Positions 35,474 to 47,336 of a stretch of DNA of 64,000 nt are shown here, piece after piece (the stretch's first letter is position 1; every line of letters begins with the position of its first letter). A program made the translations under genes and the position numbers. Source of the stretch: Larix kaempferi (lineage: Eukaryota > Streptophyta > Pinopsida > Pinales > Pinaceae); the NCBI GenBank assembly GCA_027924585.1, contig BSBM01000050.1, positions 9,075,501 to 9,139,500 on the forward strand, given 5' to 3'. Below the pieces are notes generated by a model. That model did no database searches. It saw only the letters and a program-made list of their open reading frames with translations, and was not told where the DNA came from.

Positions 35474-36129
35474 GTAGAATTTATTGCACTTGTGGCTACT
35501 AGTATTGTACATATATACCATGCTTCACCATTACTATTTGAATTCCTTGCACTATTAAGAATTTAGTAGGACAAGGAAACAAACAAAGGAGCTTCTTTGC
35601 AGTTTTTGTTTGGGTGTTTATAGATATTTTGTCATACTAATAAAGGTAAAGGTGTTTTTTATAGGCCCAATATAGACATCATTGTTTTGATGTTTTTAAA
35701 ATGAAACTTTAGTGTGCAATAATTCCACTTCAATTTTCAACTCCCCAATTGGTTTGATTTATTTTACGTTAAATAGGATGAGGAAAATATTTGTCATGAT
35801 ACATCGGGACATAGTTCTATAAAATGCTATTTGCAATACTACAAGGGAATTACGCAAGGAATTGGCCCTTTCGGTTTAGACTTGGATAGGAGATTGTATT
35901 CCTTATGCCAAAGAAGTATTTAGACTATGCATTGAGAGTATGTGATGAGATTCATCAAGCTATTTTTTATATTGTTGTTGATACAATAAATATAAAGATT
36001 GAAAAGGAGGTGTAGAAGGAACATGTAGCATGACACAACTATATTTTAGTTGTTGGTAAAGAGGAAGCAAGCATTGGACATAATTGAAAGAAAAGGTAAT
36101 AGATCCTTAGTGGTGTTCATTATCAGCCA
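35474..36129 (+). repeat. Diverged direct repeat, copy 2
   Basis: Pair of 34018-34649, ending GGTAATAGATCCTTAGTGGT then GTTCATTATCAGCCA. Confidence 0.8.
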
Positions 36130-37089
36130 TCAATTTGTTATAAAACATTATGTAACTTTGAAATGATGCCCCCTTTACTACTATTATGAATGATGCGAAT
36201 ACCTTGCTGCCATTATGTGCTTGAAATGGATGATCCGCTCTTCTTGTGACTCCATTCCAAGAAAACATCAAGGAGTGCATCCAACCTCTTACTAACTAGA
36301 GTGAAGAAATACTTCCCCTTCTCTTCAATCTCAAATCTAATAAAACATTGTTGCATCCTTGGGTAACATTATTACTTGTTGATTCGGATTTTTTATTCTT
36401 CAAATTTCTAAGTTTTGAATTTAATTTTAATAACTAGGCTTTCAAAGATCCTTGACCTCTTTTCTATTTCAACAATAAACTCTTTAGAAATTTATTTTTG
36501 AGAGTGACTATAAATGTCTTAGAAATCAGACTAGTATTTTAAGTGAAGCACCCTCTTAACCAACTCTATATCAGGCTTTATTGCAAGGATAAAATCTATG
36601 ACAATAATCAATAACATCCATCACTATAGTCTTTTTATTTTCATATGCAGGGACTTCACCATTCATATATTTTGAAACAATATAAATAAATTACTTTCTT
36701 TATGATATGGTTATGTACCCAACTAGAGGCCATCTTTTATCAACACTTGGTTATAATGCTTGATGTCTGATCCTCCACTACCTTCATTTGTTGTAAAAAA
36801 ATTAGGCATTGACATGATTTTATAATTATTCTAATGTCTGTCATTGTTGGAGACATGAGTTGGCCTTTTTGGACAACAAATCACCTTTAAATGCAATATG
36901 GAACTTATGTGATGATGAACCCAAAAAGTGGATAAGCACTGGCTTGGCCTTAAACATTTATCTCATTATTGCAAACTATAGGATGCAAGCGTGAATGATG
37001 GAGTTTATCACCTAGTATTACAAAGGTCTAATCTATGTGTTAACATAGTCCTAGGTGTTAACAAAATACTTCTCCTCTATTGCTTTAAA
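36130..37089. other. AT-rich spacer
   Basis: No coding region, RNA or repeat recognised. Confidence 0.6.
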
Positions 37090-37158
37090 GGGTACTAGCT
37101 CAATGGAAGAGTAGCTGCCTTACGAGCAGGATGTTGGTGGTTTGATTCCTCCATGCCC
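37090..37158 (+). pseudogene. tRNA-like sequence, bacterial/organellar Val(UAC) type
   Basis: GGGTAC-TA-GCTCAATGGAAGAGT gives a partial acceptor and a good D-arm. GCTGC-CTTACGA-GCAGG gives an anticodon arm with one mismatch and loop CTTACGA (anticodon TAC). GGTGG-TTTGATT-CCTCC gives a T-arm with one mismatch. The 3' strand ATGCCC pairs with GGGTAC at four or five of six positions. The acceptor is one base short. The overall pattern resembles the bacterial and organellar tRNA-Val(UAC). I take it as a decayed organelle-derived or relic tRNA; a tRNA-derived repeat is possible. Confidence 0.4.
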
Positions 37159-37163
37159 TACCC

Positions 37164-38157
37164 AAATTAACATGATATTGTACTTTATTTTTAAGAAGAC
37201 GATATTTAGGTTAACTTATTATTTTAGTGGTTAATTTATTATAGGGGAATCATCTATTCACATCATGGTTGGTATGATAATGATTTCGATCCTATGACCA
37301 TCACTGCCTCCTCATAGACATGGGTAGAATTATAACAACAATAGTAAAAAAGTGGTGACTTCTATTAGTAATTACAATCGCATTTGGAACGGTCATATTT
37401 CTTCTAATGATGCCTGCAATAGTCCATTAATTAGGGCAAGGTGAATTATGTAATTGGAGAAAATAATGATTGTATAGGAAGACAAGAACAACAACTTGCA
37501 TTGTATTTGCTTATCAATGTGTACAATTGCTTAAACTTATTCATGATGTTTAACTTATGATTCTATGTGATCTAAATATTTTTTTGAATTTGTTTATGTT
37601 TCAACAAACTGTAGGCTTCTTTGTTCTATTTGGTTAAATGCATAGATTCCATCACTAGGTGATGCAAAGTTGATCCAAATCACCTCTTTGCTTGAAAATT
37701 TTCTCTCTAAAATTGCCTCTATCTGCAAAACAATATTTGATGCATCGTTGCTTAGCTTCTACACTTTTCTTGGTCGTTTTCTCTCAAAAACATACCTATA
37801 TATCTATGGATTAAACCTTCATTAAAGAAAACCTAACCATGATCATAACCTGGCTATTCCAATAGGAGCTTGCTACACTCAAAGCTCAAAACTAAGACAA
37901 AAGAAAAGCGCAAAGTTTTACAGATTATTTTTAATTATTCTTAAACTATTTTAATTTGTTTAAATTCATCAATTTTAGAAAATAAAGGAGAGCTTTTACA
38001 ATCACTTTCACAAACATTTTTTTCTTATAATTTTAGAAATACAAAAGTCATGAATTTATATCCAAGAGAAAACATCAGTGAGAAATCCTTAAAATTAACT
38101 ACAAAAGTAATTCAAAATATGCGTATGCCAAAGTTCTACGAAAATCTTGCATGTTAC
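37164..38157. other. AT-rich spacer up to Copia-3
   Basis: No feature recognised. It ends in GTTAC, the left flank of Copia-3. Confidence 0.6.
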
Positions 38158-38753
38158 TGTTGATGTATATGTAACTTCAGAATGTATTTCATTTATATAT
38201 TTATTGTACTCCTATAGAGATGTATTATTCCTCTATACATAAGTGTCATCATTTGTACTGACAAGTGTCACAAGTGTGTTAACTTGCCGATGGGTTATTA
38301 GACCACCTTGTAAGGGGTCGGCCCGGATTAATGTAATAAGAGGTTATTGTGCTAAGCTAGACAAGTCGACCCCAAAAGACTGTTGGGCAGTCAGGACAAG
38401 TATAAATAGAGATCTCCCGATCTCTATTTGGATCACTTCAGAACTCACTCTTCCTTCACTCGGAAAGTGGCACGCATGTGAGGAGGAGGATAAGTTGCTA
38501 AGAGGAGTCTATCTCTGTGTACTTTGGTTATACTTTGGTTGTGCTATTGCACTATCTATCTCTGAGGAAATTGTGGGGTTTTTCACCTTAGGGTCTTCCC
38601 CACGGAAACTCTGTGTGTCTATTATCTCTCATGCTTTTTGTTTCTTTTGATGATTGACATGCTTTCTATGATTGATATGCATTGATATACTATACATGTT
38701 ATTCTATCAGTAAATATCCTAGAGTATCTTGAATTAATGCCCAAAATTTAACA
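38158..38753 (+). repeat. Copia-3 5' LTR (596 bp)
   Basis: Nearly identical to 56535-57119 over most of its length. It holds TATAAATAGAGATC (about 38400), a plausible TATA box. Confidence 0.93.
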
Positions 38754-38765
38754 TGGTATCAGAGC
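38754..38765 (+). other. Copia-3 primer-binding site
   Basis: TGGTATCAGAGC, a perfect copia initiator-Met primer site directly after the LTR. Confidence 0.9.
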
Positions 38766-39327
38766 TAACTTGAGAAGAAGACATTGTGCAGTGACGGAAA
38801 CCAGGGTTTCTTATTTATTGGGTTTCTCTCCACAGATTTTGGAAAAGCATTATAGTAGATTGGCTCTACTCATCAAGGAGAATCTATCTGTCCAATCAGA
38901 ATTCAGTTCTGAGTACTTTTAGTTTTGACCCTAAAAATTAGGGTTTCCATAAAAATAGGAATTTCTGAAATCTGAAGACATAGCTGGAAGTTGCTTGGAA
39001 AAATCGAAGTTTAGAGATTTGATTCGAGATTTTTGGCTGGATAAATCTCTGGGAAACTCAAACCCCAATTCAGGGTCCTTCTCAGTGAATCCGAAAAAAC
39101 TCAAAGACATTTATGAAGGGTGGACTTTGCAGAACTCAAATTCTTAGTTTACCAAGATGATCAACTCATCAAGGCACATCTTTCTAACCTTTCAGAAATT
39201 TTAAATTCACATTTTGAATTTTTGGGGTTTCTCTGACAAACCCTAACCCGGGACCAGATCCAGTTTTCAACAAATCAAGTGGTAAGACCTAAATATTTTG
39301 TATTTCCATTTGAAGTACTTTTTAAAG

Positions 39328-40052
39328 ATGTCTCACCACACTGAGCTTGAAGAAAAGCTTGAAGGGGATGATAACTTTCGAGCCTGGAAGTATAGGATTG
39401 GGTTAATCCTGGAAAAGAATGAGTTGGACTCATACATAAAAGAAGAGGTCCCTACCCCAGAGGATGAAGAGGCTAAGATATTGCATAAGAAGAACTTGGT
39501 CAAGGCAAAGAAAATCATTGTTGATTCTATTAAGGACCATCTTATTCCACATGTGTCATCCCTAAAGACACCCAAGGCTATGTTTGATTCCCTGACCAAG
39601 CGATTTGAAGGGAAGAACATAAATCGGAAGATGACTCTATGGAATCAATTGAAAGGGGTCAAGATGTCAAATGGAGAGACCATTCAATCTTATTTCTCCA
39701 AAGTCTCTCAAATCAAGGAACAACTTGAAGCTATAGATGAAATGGTGGAGAATGGAGAAATTGTGATGACCGCTCTAAATGGCCTACCTAGGTCATGAGA
39801 TTCCTTTATTCAAGGGATCTGTGCAAGAAAGAAATTGATCTCCTTTAGCAGACTATGGGAGGAATGTTCACAAGAAGAAGCAAGACTTGTGGCCCGAGAA
39901 GAAAAGATAGGGAATGAAGATCAAGCTCTCACAGCACTCACTAAGAAAGGAAAATCTAAAAGAGAGCTATCCCACTCCAGGGGATCTTCACATCACCATT
40001 CTCATAAGGATAAGAAAAATCTTAGATGCTTCACATACAATGAGAAGGGACA
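39328..40052 (+). pseudogene. Copia-3 gag, N-terminal part
   Basis: MSHHTELEEKLEGDDNFRAW, then KYRIGLILEKNELDSYIKEE and LKTPKAMFDSLTKRFEGKNI are the standard copia gag (UBN2) blocks, with NRKMTLWNQLKGVKMSNGET and QIKEQLEAIDEMVENGEIVM following. A TGA at 39796 interrupts LPRS-stop-DSFIQGI. The His/Ser/Lys linker leads to RCFTYNEKG, the first half of the CCHC knuckle (second Cys changed to Tyr). There TIR-1 breaks the gene at GGACA (40048-40052). The second half, HFASECPKNK, is at 52367 onward. Confidence 0.9.
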
Positions 40053-40085
40053 GGTGAATCCATGAAGATGGGTGTCTATTTTGGG
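40053..40085 (+). repeat. TIR-1 left terminal inverted repeat
   Basis: Pairs imperfectly with 52334-52366. Shared pattern GGTG-n-A-nn-CA-n-GAAG-n-TGGGT-nn-C-nn-TTTGG. The left copy seems to lack the first G of the right one. Confidence 0.65.
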
Positions 40086-40878
40086 GGGTTCAGTGAGAAA
40101 ATAATTCTGAATTTATCATGTTTTTCATCTTTGGGCGAATAAAAGTGATATTTTTGTTTGGAATTTCACTTTTCACTAAAAGGCAAACTTTTAGAGAATT
40201 TTGTTAGCTTGCTATTCATATTTTTTCAATTTTTTATATTGAGATTTGATATGTCGATTCGGAAAATGTTTGACAGTGTGTTCTTATAAAATGAAAGGAC
40301 TACAAAATAGCCATGTTTTGTCGCACGCGTAAAATCATTGTTAAACTTGTTTTTTGCAAAAAACAAATATGCTACGACAATCTACACATAACATACTACT
40401 GCATGACTATATGTTTGTAACAAATGGATCTATATACTAATTATTATATTTATTTGAATTCGATCAATGGGGAAACCTTATCGATTTTCAACATATTTTT
40501 TGTCGCAAAACTTTTCTCTCAATTGAATATAAAACTAAAAATTCTATGAATACCCTTTTGAAGTAAACACGCCAATTAACTGCACCATAGTTTTCTCAAT
40601 TTTTTTCGTGGTGTATTTTTAAAGTTATGAATTTTTAATTTCACCGCATTTTGAAAGAGATGAAACTAAACTCGACACCTATTAAGAAAACAAACAATTA
40701 CAAATCTCAAATCTTACCTATACATAAAGAAATCTATATATTCAGAAAGTAGATTCAATAACGAAACTAATGGTATCAAGTCCGACAGCCGCTTTGTAGT
40801 GTAAGAGATCATTTTTACATTCCGAAAATGGAGAAACTTGAAAACTGTGAGAGGCAATCAGATTTTCAGGTTTTAGAG

Positions 40879-40965
40879 GTTATTCGGTCGAATGATTATT
40901 CGGTCAAATAACTATTTCCTGTAACGGCGACGTCAATTTAATCAAAAGTTATTCGACCGAATAAC
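40879..40965. repeat. TIR-1 left subterminal palindromes
   Basis: GGTTATTCGGTCGAATGATT, TTATTCGGTCAAATAAC and GTTATTCGACCGAATAAC share the TTATTCGGnCGAATAA palindrome that is dense at the right end (51995-52310). This supports one element spanning both. Confidence 0.75.
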
Positions 40966-41089
40966 CAAACGTAAAAAAAAATCGTCGGTCGGGAGAAAAA
41001 AAAACGTTCTTGTCTAAACTTATATAAATAAAACTAAATACTTCAATTAATTTTGCACATTTTAATTTCGCATACTTTCTGGTCAAAAT

Positions 41090-42070
41090 GTTTTTGAAGG
41101 GATTTTCTAAAGAGTTTTCTTTGCCAAGGGAGTTTTTTTATAAGGTATTTTTTTTCTTATTTCTTTCTAAGGAATACATTGAAATAATGTTTTTCTAAGG
41201 CATTTTTGCAAAATGAGTTTTTATTCCAAGTTTTTTATACTTCTTATTTCTTTGCAATGGGTTTTTTTTCCAATGATTTTCTAAGGAGTTTTTTTTGCAA
41301 AGAGAGTTTTTTTTATGAAGTTTTTTTCAAGTTTTTTGCACTTCTTATTTCTTTGCAATGGGTTTTTTTTCCAAGGATTTTTGAAGGAGCTTTTTTTGCA
41401 AAGAGAGTTTTTTTTATGAAATATTTTTTTTGTTACTTCTTTCTAACGAATACATTGAAAGAATGTTTTTCTAAAGCATTTTTGCAAAATAAGTTTTTAT
41501 TCCAAGTTTTTGCACTTCTTATTTCTTTGCAATAGGTTTTTTTTCCAAAATGGTGATTTTAAAGAGTTTTTATTCCAAGTTATTTTTTCAAAGGAGCTGT
41601 CTTTTTCCTTCTTATTTATTTGAAAATGATTTTTTCAAATGAGTTTTTTCAAAGTTTTTTTTTTCTAGGTATTTTTGCAAAAAACGTTTTTTTACAAAGT
41701 ATTTTACAAATGGTTTTTTCATAAAATGTTTCTTTCCAAAGTGTGCATTTACATAGTTTTTATTCCAAGGCATTTTCGCAAATAAGATTTTATTTCAAGT
41801 TATTTTTACAAATGAGATGTATTTTTCCTTCTTATTTCTTTGAAAATGCATTTTTTCAAAGTTATTTCGTTGCAAGGGTTTTTACAAAGAAATCTTTTTT
41901 CCAGGTATTTTTTCAAAGAAGTTTTTTTTTTTTTTTTTCCAGTGAGTTTACAAAGAAGATTTATTTAGAAAGTGTTCTTATTCTTTTCCAATAGGTTTTT
42001 TCAAAGGTGATTTATTGTCAAAGAGTTCTTATTTCTTTCAAAGAAGATTCTTTTCAAAGGAAACTTGTTT
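41090..42070 (+). repeat. T-rich degenerate tandem repeats
   Basis: Strongly T-rich plus strand with recurring CTTATTTCTTTGCAATGGGT (near 41241, 41342 and 41517) and TTTTGCAAAGAGAGTTTTTT. The unit is about 100 bp where clear. Open frames here (41206-41535 and 41743-41994) are Phe-rich artefacts. It lies just before the transposase gene, in its likely promoter or leader. Confidence 0.8.
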
Positions 42071-42231
42071 CCAAAGACTTTTTCTTCAAAAGACTCTTAC
42101 AAGACTTTGATAAGGTGAAGTAAATTTTAGTTCATGTGTTTATAAATTTCGTAACTGTTTTTAAATCTTCATTTTGTTGTTTTACAATAAAATGATGATT
42201 CTTTAATTTATCATTTATAGATTAAACAATC

Positions 42232-45200
42232 ATGGGCTGTAAGAGAAACCGTTAAAGAAAATATGATCGTAAATGTGCTGATGATGATGATAATAGATAA
42301 AAGAAAAAACTTAAATATCATGCCAATAAAGCAAGCCTTTCAGAAATGCAAACAATATTTATTGAAAATACAAATACAGTTTTACATGATAATGTTGATG
42401 AAATGGAAATTGAAAATAGAGTACAAGAAGAACAAATTGAAGTTGAAGAAACCATTGTTGAAGATGTAAATAGTGATTTACATACTAATGTCGATGAAGT
42501 CAATATTGAAGAACAAGTTCAAGAACCAGAAATTGGACCAGGTATGTATATATCATGTATTTTCCAAATTCATTTTTTATAATGAATTGTATTTTTGAAT
42601 ACATGTTTTAAATTAAATTTAACTTGATGTATAGGTACTTTCACAATTGATGATGAAACGTTAGAAAATATTGATTGCAACAAATATGAAAAAAAAATAC
42701 TCATACATGCTGCACGATATCGGGCTCAAAAAATTTATGATGATGTTCTGAAGAATTGTTCAGCAACAAGACAAGCACAAATTTTGAGATGTTTATTAGG
42801 GACCAAGAAGTTAGAAGATGCTACATCATTATTGGGTATTCATAAGGTGACCAAAGAGTCGAAATTAAAACATAATGTGATAGAAAATATAGGTGATGCA
42901 ATAAAAAAGTTTGGAAAATCTAGGAAGAAAGACATCAGTGCTGCACGAAGAGCAATTCATACAGCAATTATTTCAACTAGTACTAAACAAAAACGTTTGA
43001 CAACACATCTAGCAAAAGCAGCTAGAACCTCAAGAAAGACATTATACAAACATAGCAAATTCAAAATGCAAATAGATGAAAATGATGAACTTGCTTGTTG
43101 GGCAATTATTTGTAGACAACCTTACAAAGATAGAATGGGAGCAGGTGTTAAAGATATTGTACGGGAATATTGGTTGACACGTGCTCGAGTTTCACCAAAT
43201 TCAAGATATGTAATACGACAAAGAGTATCACGAGGAGTATATGTAAGCAGTCCAAAACATAAAATGGATATGACACAAGTAAAATTATTCAATAAATTCA
43301 AGGAAGATCATCGTGGAATTAATGTGTCAATCACTACATTTGTGCAGCTAAAACCATGGTATGTTAGACCTATTACTATCCGTGACACATGTTATTTATG
43401 TTATCATGTGCAATTTCAATTATATTACGACGCATTTCTTGAATTTGGTAAAATGTTTTGAACAAATTCACCACCTCCGCCCACAATACATGAATTCATA
43501 TCTCAAACCCTATGTGAGAGAAATCATGATGAAGTATTTTATAATAAGAAATGTGTCAATGGAAAACATTGTAATCGTTGTGGAAATTTGGTTTTATTCC
43601 ACAATAAATATCCTATCGATACTGATCACTCACTGTCAAATGTCACCGTTGATTGGAGAAGATATGAATACATTACAAGTACTAATGATGTACATTCCAA
43701 AATGATTGATTTGCGAGAAGATAAAATAGGTGTGACAGATTTTCTCAAGAAATTCGAAAGTGAAATTTATAAATACACCAAGAATTCACATAGAGCACGA
43801 TCACAAGACCTTCAATTTAAACAGTCTTGTGAAATTTTTCCACCAGGAACAATTTTGTCAGTGGTTGATTTTGCATAAAATTACACATTTGCTGCACAAA
43901 AAGAGATACAGATTGAATACTATCATTTTGACCAAGTTTTGATATTTGTCCATGTTTTATATAGACATTCTCAACAGGATGTTGATGGCATTGAAAGAAC
44001 ATGTGATAATCGAGATATGATTAAAGAATATCACTTTTATATCAGCGATGATCGTACACACGATACACATTTTGTTCGGCATTGTATTGAAAGTATTTTC
44101 TACAATTCACTAAAGTGACGTAACATTAAATTCAATGAGCATTGGATATGGTCGGATGGATGTGCCAGATAATTTAAATCTTCGCGATCATTTTATTGGT
44201 TATGTCGACTTCATAAAGCATTGAACATTAAACATCGCTGAAATTTCTTTGAAACTGGTCATGGAAAAAGTGAACATGATGGTGCAAGAGCATGCGTAAA
44301 AAGAGCACTTTGAAGATGGCAAATGAACCATAGTTCTACACGATTCCATTCAGCTGCAAAGGTTGTCCAATGGTATAAATCACATCTAAACCATGATTAT
44401 AATCAACAATCAAAAGATGTGCGCAGGTATGTACACACAAATGTTTTAATTTATATTTTATTGTCAATTTAAAAAAAAGTATATACCTAACATCAAAATT
44501 TGTCATTTGTGTACTAGGTTTTTTTGGCATGTTGTGGTCCAAGATATAAATAGATCAATACCATACGATGCTAGCACCATACAGGGGACTAGAGATTTTC
44601 ACTCTATTCAAACAAAAGCCTTCCAAAATGTTTATGCATTTGACAGTAGAAAGCAATCATGCTTTTGTCATATTTGCACTGAAAATATTGAATCTACAGA
44701 AGTTTGTGAAAACATAACGAACAACTACGTAAAACATTGGAAACACATAGAAATTAATCCTAAAGGAAAAATGCCACTAGTAAGCATAGAAGAATTAGAA
44801 TCAGAAGATATAGCAATATCATCTGATGGCGACAGAATTTCAGATCTCGTTAGAGAAGGTAATGATCAAATACCATTGTTTTGTCGATTGTTCATTCTTG
44901 TCATTCACCTTATACACATGTATATTAGTCAATTTAATTGAATTAAAAATCCTAACATCAATTGTAATTTGCACAGGAGATGTTTTTGCTGTGATTGCAC
45001 TTGTAGACAACAACGAAAATGTGAAGTATTATTTGATGCGATTCACTGAAGGAAAAATGAAGTTACTGGAAGACTACAATGACAACGGATATACATACGA
45101 GAGAGGATCCATCATTTTAAAGGGCTATTTTTTTCAGCAGACCCATATGACTCAAAATTATGTCTACTTTCAGGATTATGAACCTGATGTTATATGTTGT

Positions 45201-45263
45201 AAATATAGCCATTTAGTATGTGCATCCCAATTAAAATTGGTTCAAGTTCCATCGAAAAAATAA
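42232..45263 (+). pseudogene. TIR-1 gene A: DDE-type transposase-like, four exons
   Basis: Inferred exons 42232-42541, 42635-44426, 44518-44858 and 44977-45263, all with GT-AG introns and joining phases. The start MGCKRNR and RKYDRK is basic (NLS-like), followed by an acidic Glu-rich repeat. Exon 2 has CVNGKHCNRCG (possible zinc site), VVDFA-stop-NYTFAAQKEIQ (first Asp at 43867), YHFYISDDRTHDTHFV, HWIWSDGCAR (second Asp at 44155) and FFETGHGKSEHDG (Glu at 44272). Exons 3-4 hold CFCHIC and a compact C-terminal domain ending in ASQLKLVQVPSKK. Six in-frame stops lie in exon 2 (43461 onward) and two in exon 1, many explainable by C-to-T change. The VxDFAENY...SDG...HGKG-like order resembles uncharacterised transposase-like proteins I recall from animals; unverified. 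Confidence 0.65.
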
Positions 45264-45691
45264 TTAAAAAATAAAAAATGGAAACTGTCCAAATATGACC
45301 ATGAACGGATAATTGAGGACGACATTCCATTACGATGTTTTTAAAACTATATATTTAAAATTAAGAGATCAATGGTTTTGTCCATGTCATTGTCAAATGT
45401 TGTGTATAATATATTTTTTTCTTTCTATGTCTATGATCTTGAAAGGAACTAGAGTATAAGAGTTTAAATGATCGTATTCTAGTATGCTGAAATTTGAATT
45501 CAAAAATTATTTGGTAATGAAAACCTCAATGTGTAAAATTTTTGTCTTGATTCTGTCTAAAATACTTTATTCGAGTACCCATATGTCTATTAGACCACTT
45601 AAGGGATGAGATAATAGATCAGTTGTTGTCGCCACTCTCCGCCCCGAATCTTTAATTTAAAATATCGTTTGTGTAAGTTCACATAACTGAC

Positions 45692-45917
45692 ATCATGGCA
45701 AATGGAGACAATGATCATTTTATTTTTAATCACAAGAAAATATTACAGGATTGTGAAGCTTATGCTAAATTAGAGGAATGATTATTTATAACAAAACGAT
45801 GAAAATTCATCAAATTGTTGTCTAAAATAATTACTCTAATTTAGCACAAGCTTCACAATCCTGTAATCTTCGTTTATGATTAAAAAACAAAAAATCGTTA
45901 TTCCCATTTGCCATGAT
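45692..45917. repeat. Inverted repeat (hairpin) with a mini-ORF in each arm
   Basis: Arms 45692-45784 and 45826-45917 pair along about 90 bp with roughly 40 bp between. Each arm, read inward, holds a short ORF: plus 45695-45781 (28 residues, MANGDNDHF...) and minus 45914-45831 (27 residues, MANGNNDFL...), both with LQDCEA and AKLE. It lies in the intergenic space after gene A. Confidence 0.8.
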
Positions 45918-45969
45918 TTCATCCGCATCAAATGTACCTGGACATTGAAAATAAGAATTATTAATTAAA

Positions 45970-47060
45970 AATTCATATCAAAATTTGAACAAATAATGTT
46001 CATTTTTCAACTTCCTAACATTCATATTTCAATCGAAACTTCCTAACAAATTCCGAAACTTTGATCTCAGGTAACATTCACTTTTAAACTTCCTAACACT
46101 CATATTTCTATCAAAACTTCCCGACATTCTTAAACTTCCTAACATTCAAAAATAACAATCGTGTTCTTGACATTCAATCTTAACATTCATTCATTCATTG
46201 CACCTTATCATAAATTCCTTAACATCCATTCTTACAATCACATTCATTTTTAACATTCCTATCAAAATTTAAACCTAACATTCAAATTTCAATCAAAACT
46301 TTCTAACAAATTCATAAAATTTGAATTTAACATGTTCATTTTTAAGCTTCCTAGTTCGTCCATATTTCTATCAAAACTTCTAACATTTCTAAACTTTCTA
46401 ACATTCAAAGATAACATTCATGTTTTTAACATTCATGTTTTTAACATTCATTTTTAGACTTCTTAGTTCATCCATATTTCCATCAAAACTTCTAACATTC
46501 CTAAACTTCCTAACATTCCTAAAATTTGAACTTAACATGTGTTCCCTTTTAAGCTTCCTAGTTCATCCATATTTTTATCAAAACTTCTAATATTCCTAAA
46601 CTTCCTAATATTCAAAGATAACATTCATGTTCTTAACATTCATTTTTAAACTTCCTAGTTCATCCATATTTCCATCAAAACTTAGATAATATTCATAATC
46701 TTCCTATAACATTCCTAAGATTCATATTTCATCCATATTTCTATTAAAATTTCTAACATTCCTAAACTTCCTAACATTCATTTTTAAACTTCCTAGTTCA
46801 TCCATATTTTGATTAAAACTTCTAACATTCCTAAACTTCCCAACATTCAAAGATAACATTCATGTTCTTAATATATTCAATCTTAACATTCATTCATATT
46901 TCAATCTAAACTTCCTTATTTATGAACTTTAAACTTATGTTCATCCATTTTTAAACTTCCTTTAACATTCCTAAACTTCATAATATTAACAAATATCATT
47001 TTCTTAACATTCTTGATCTTAACATTCATTCTTACATATTCATTCATTCATTTAAACATG
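45970..47060. repeat. ACATTC/CTTCCTAAC repeat tract
   Basis: Low-complexity tract built on AAACTTCCTAACATTCA with a longer unit of about 90 bp (TTCATCCATATTTC, then CAAAACTTCTAACATTCC, AAAGATAACATTCATGTTC). It fills the space between the 3' ends of genes A and B. Confidence 0.8.
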
Positions 47061-47336
47061 CAAGTACATATTCTAAACCTTTAAATCACACCAAATATGC
47101 TAAATAAACAAAAAAAAGTAGATCATTTAAAGCAAATTTCACAAAATATGTAAGTTCAAAGGACATATATATAATCCTAAAAAAAATGTTCATGAACATG
47201 CAAGTTCAATGTACATATATGTATCTAGTCCAAAAATAAATCTCCTCGACATGTCCAATACAAATCTTTGCAATCTATGCATATCAACAACAACAACAAA
47301 TGTCCACTATGCTATAAAAAGAAAATGCCCACCATG

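Noticed and set aside
34018-36129. Firm call as LTR retrotransposon
   Set aside because: No primer site, purine tract or TSD could be seen at the repeat edges.
36130-37089. Host gene in the spacer
   Set aside because: No open frame or spliced coding pattern above noise on either strand.
41206-41535. Phe-rich 109-codon frame
   Set aside because: It is produced by poly-T repeats.
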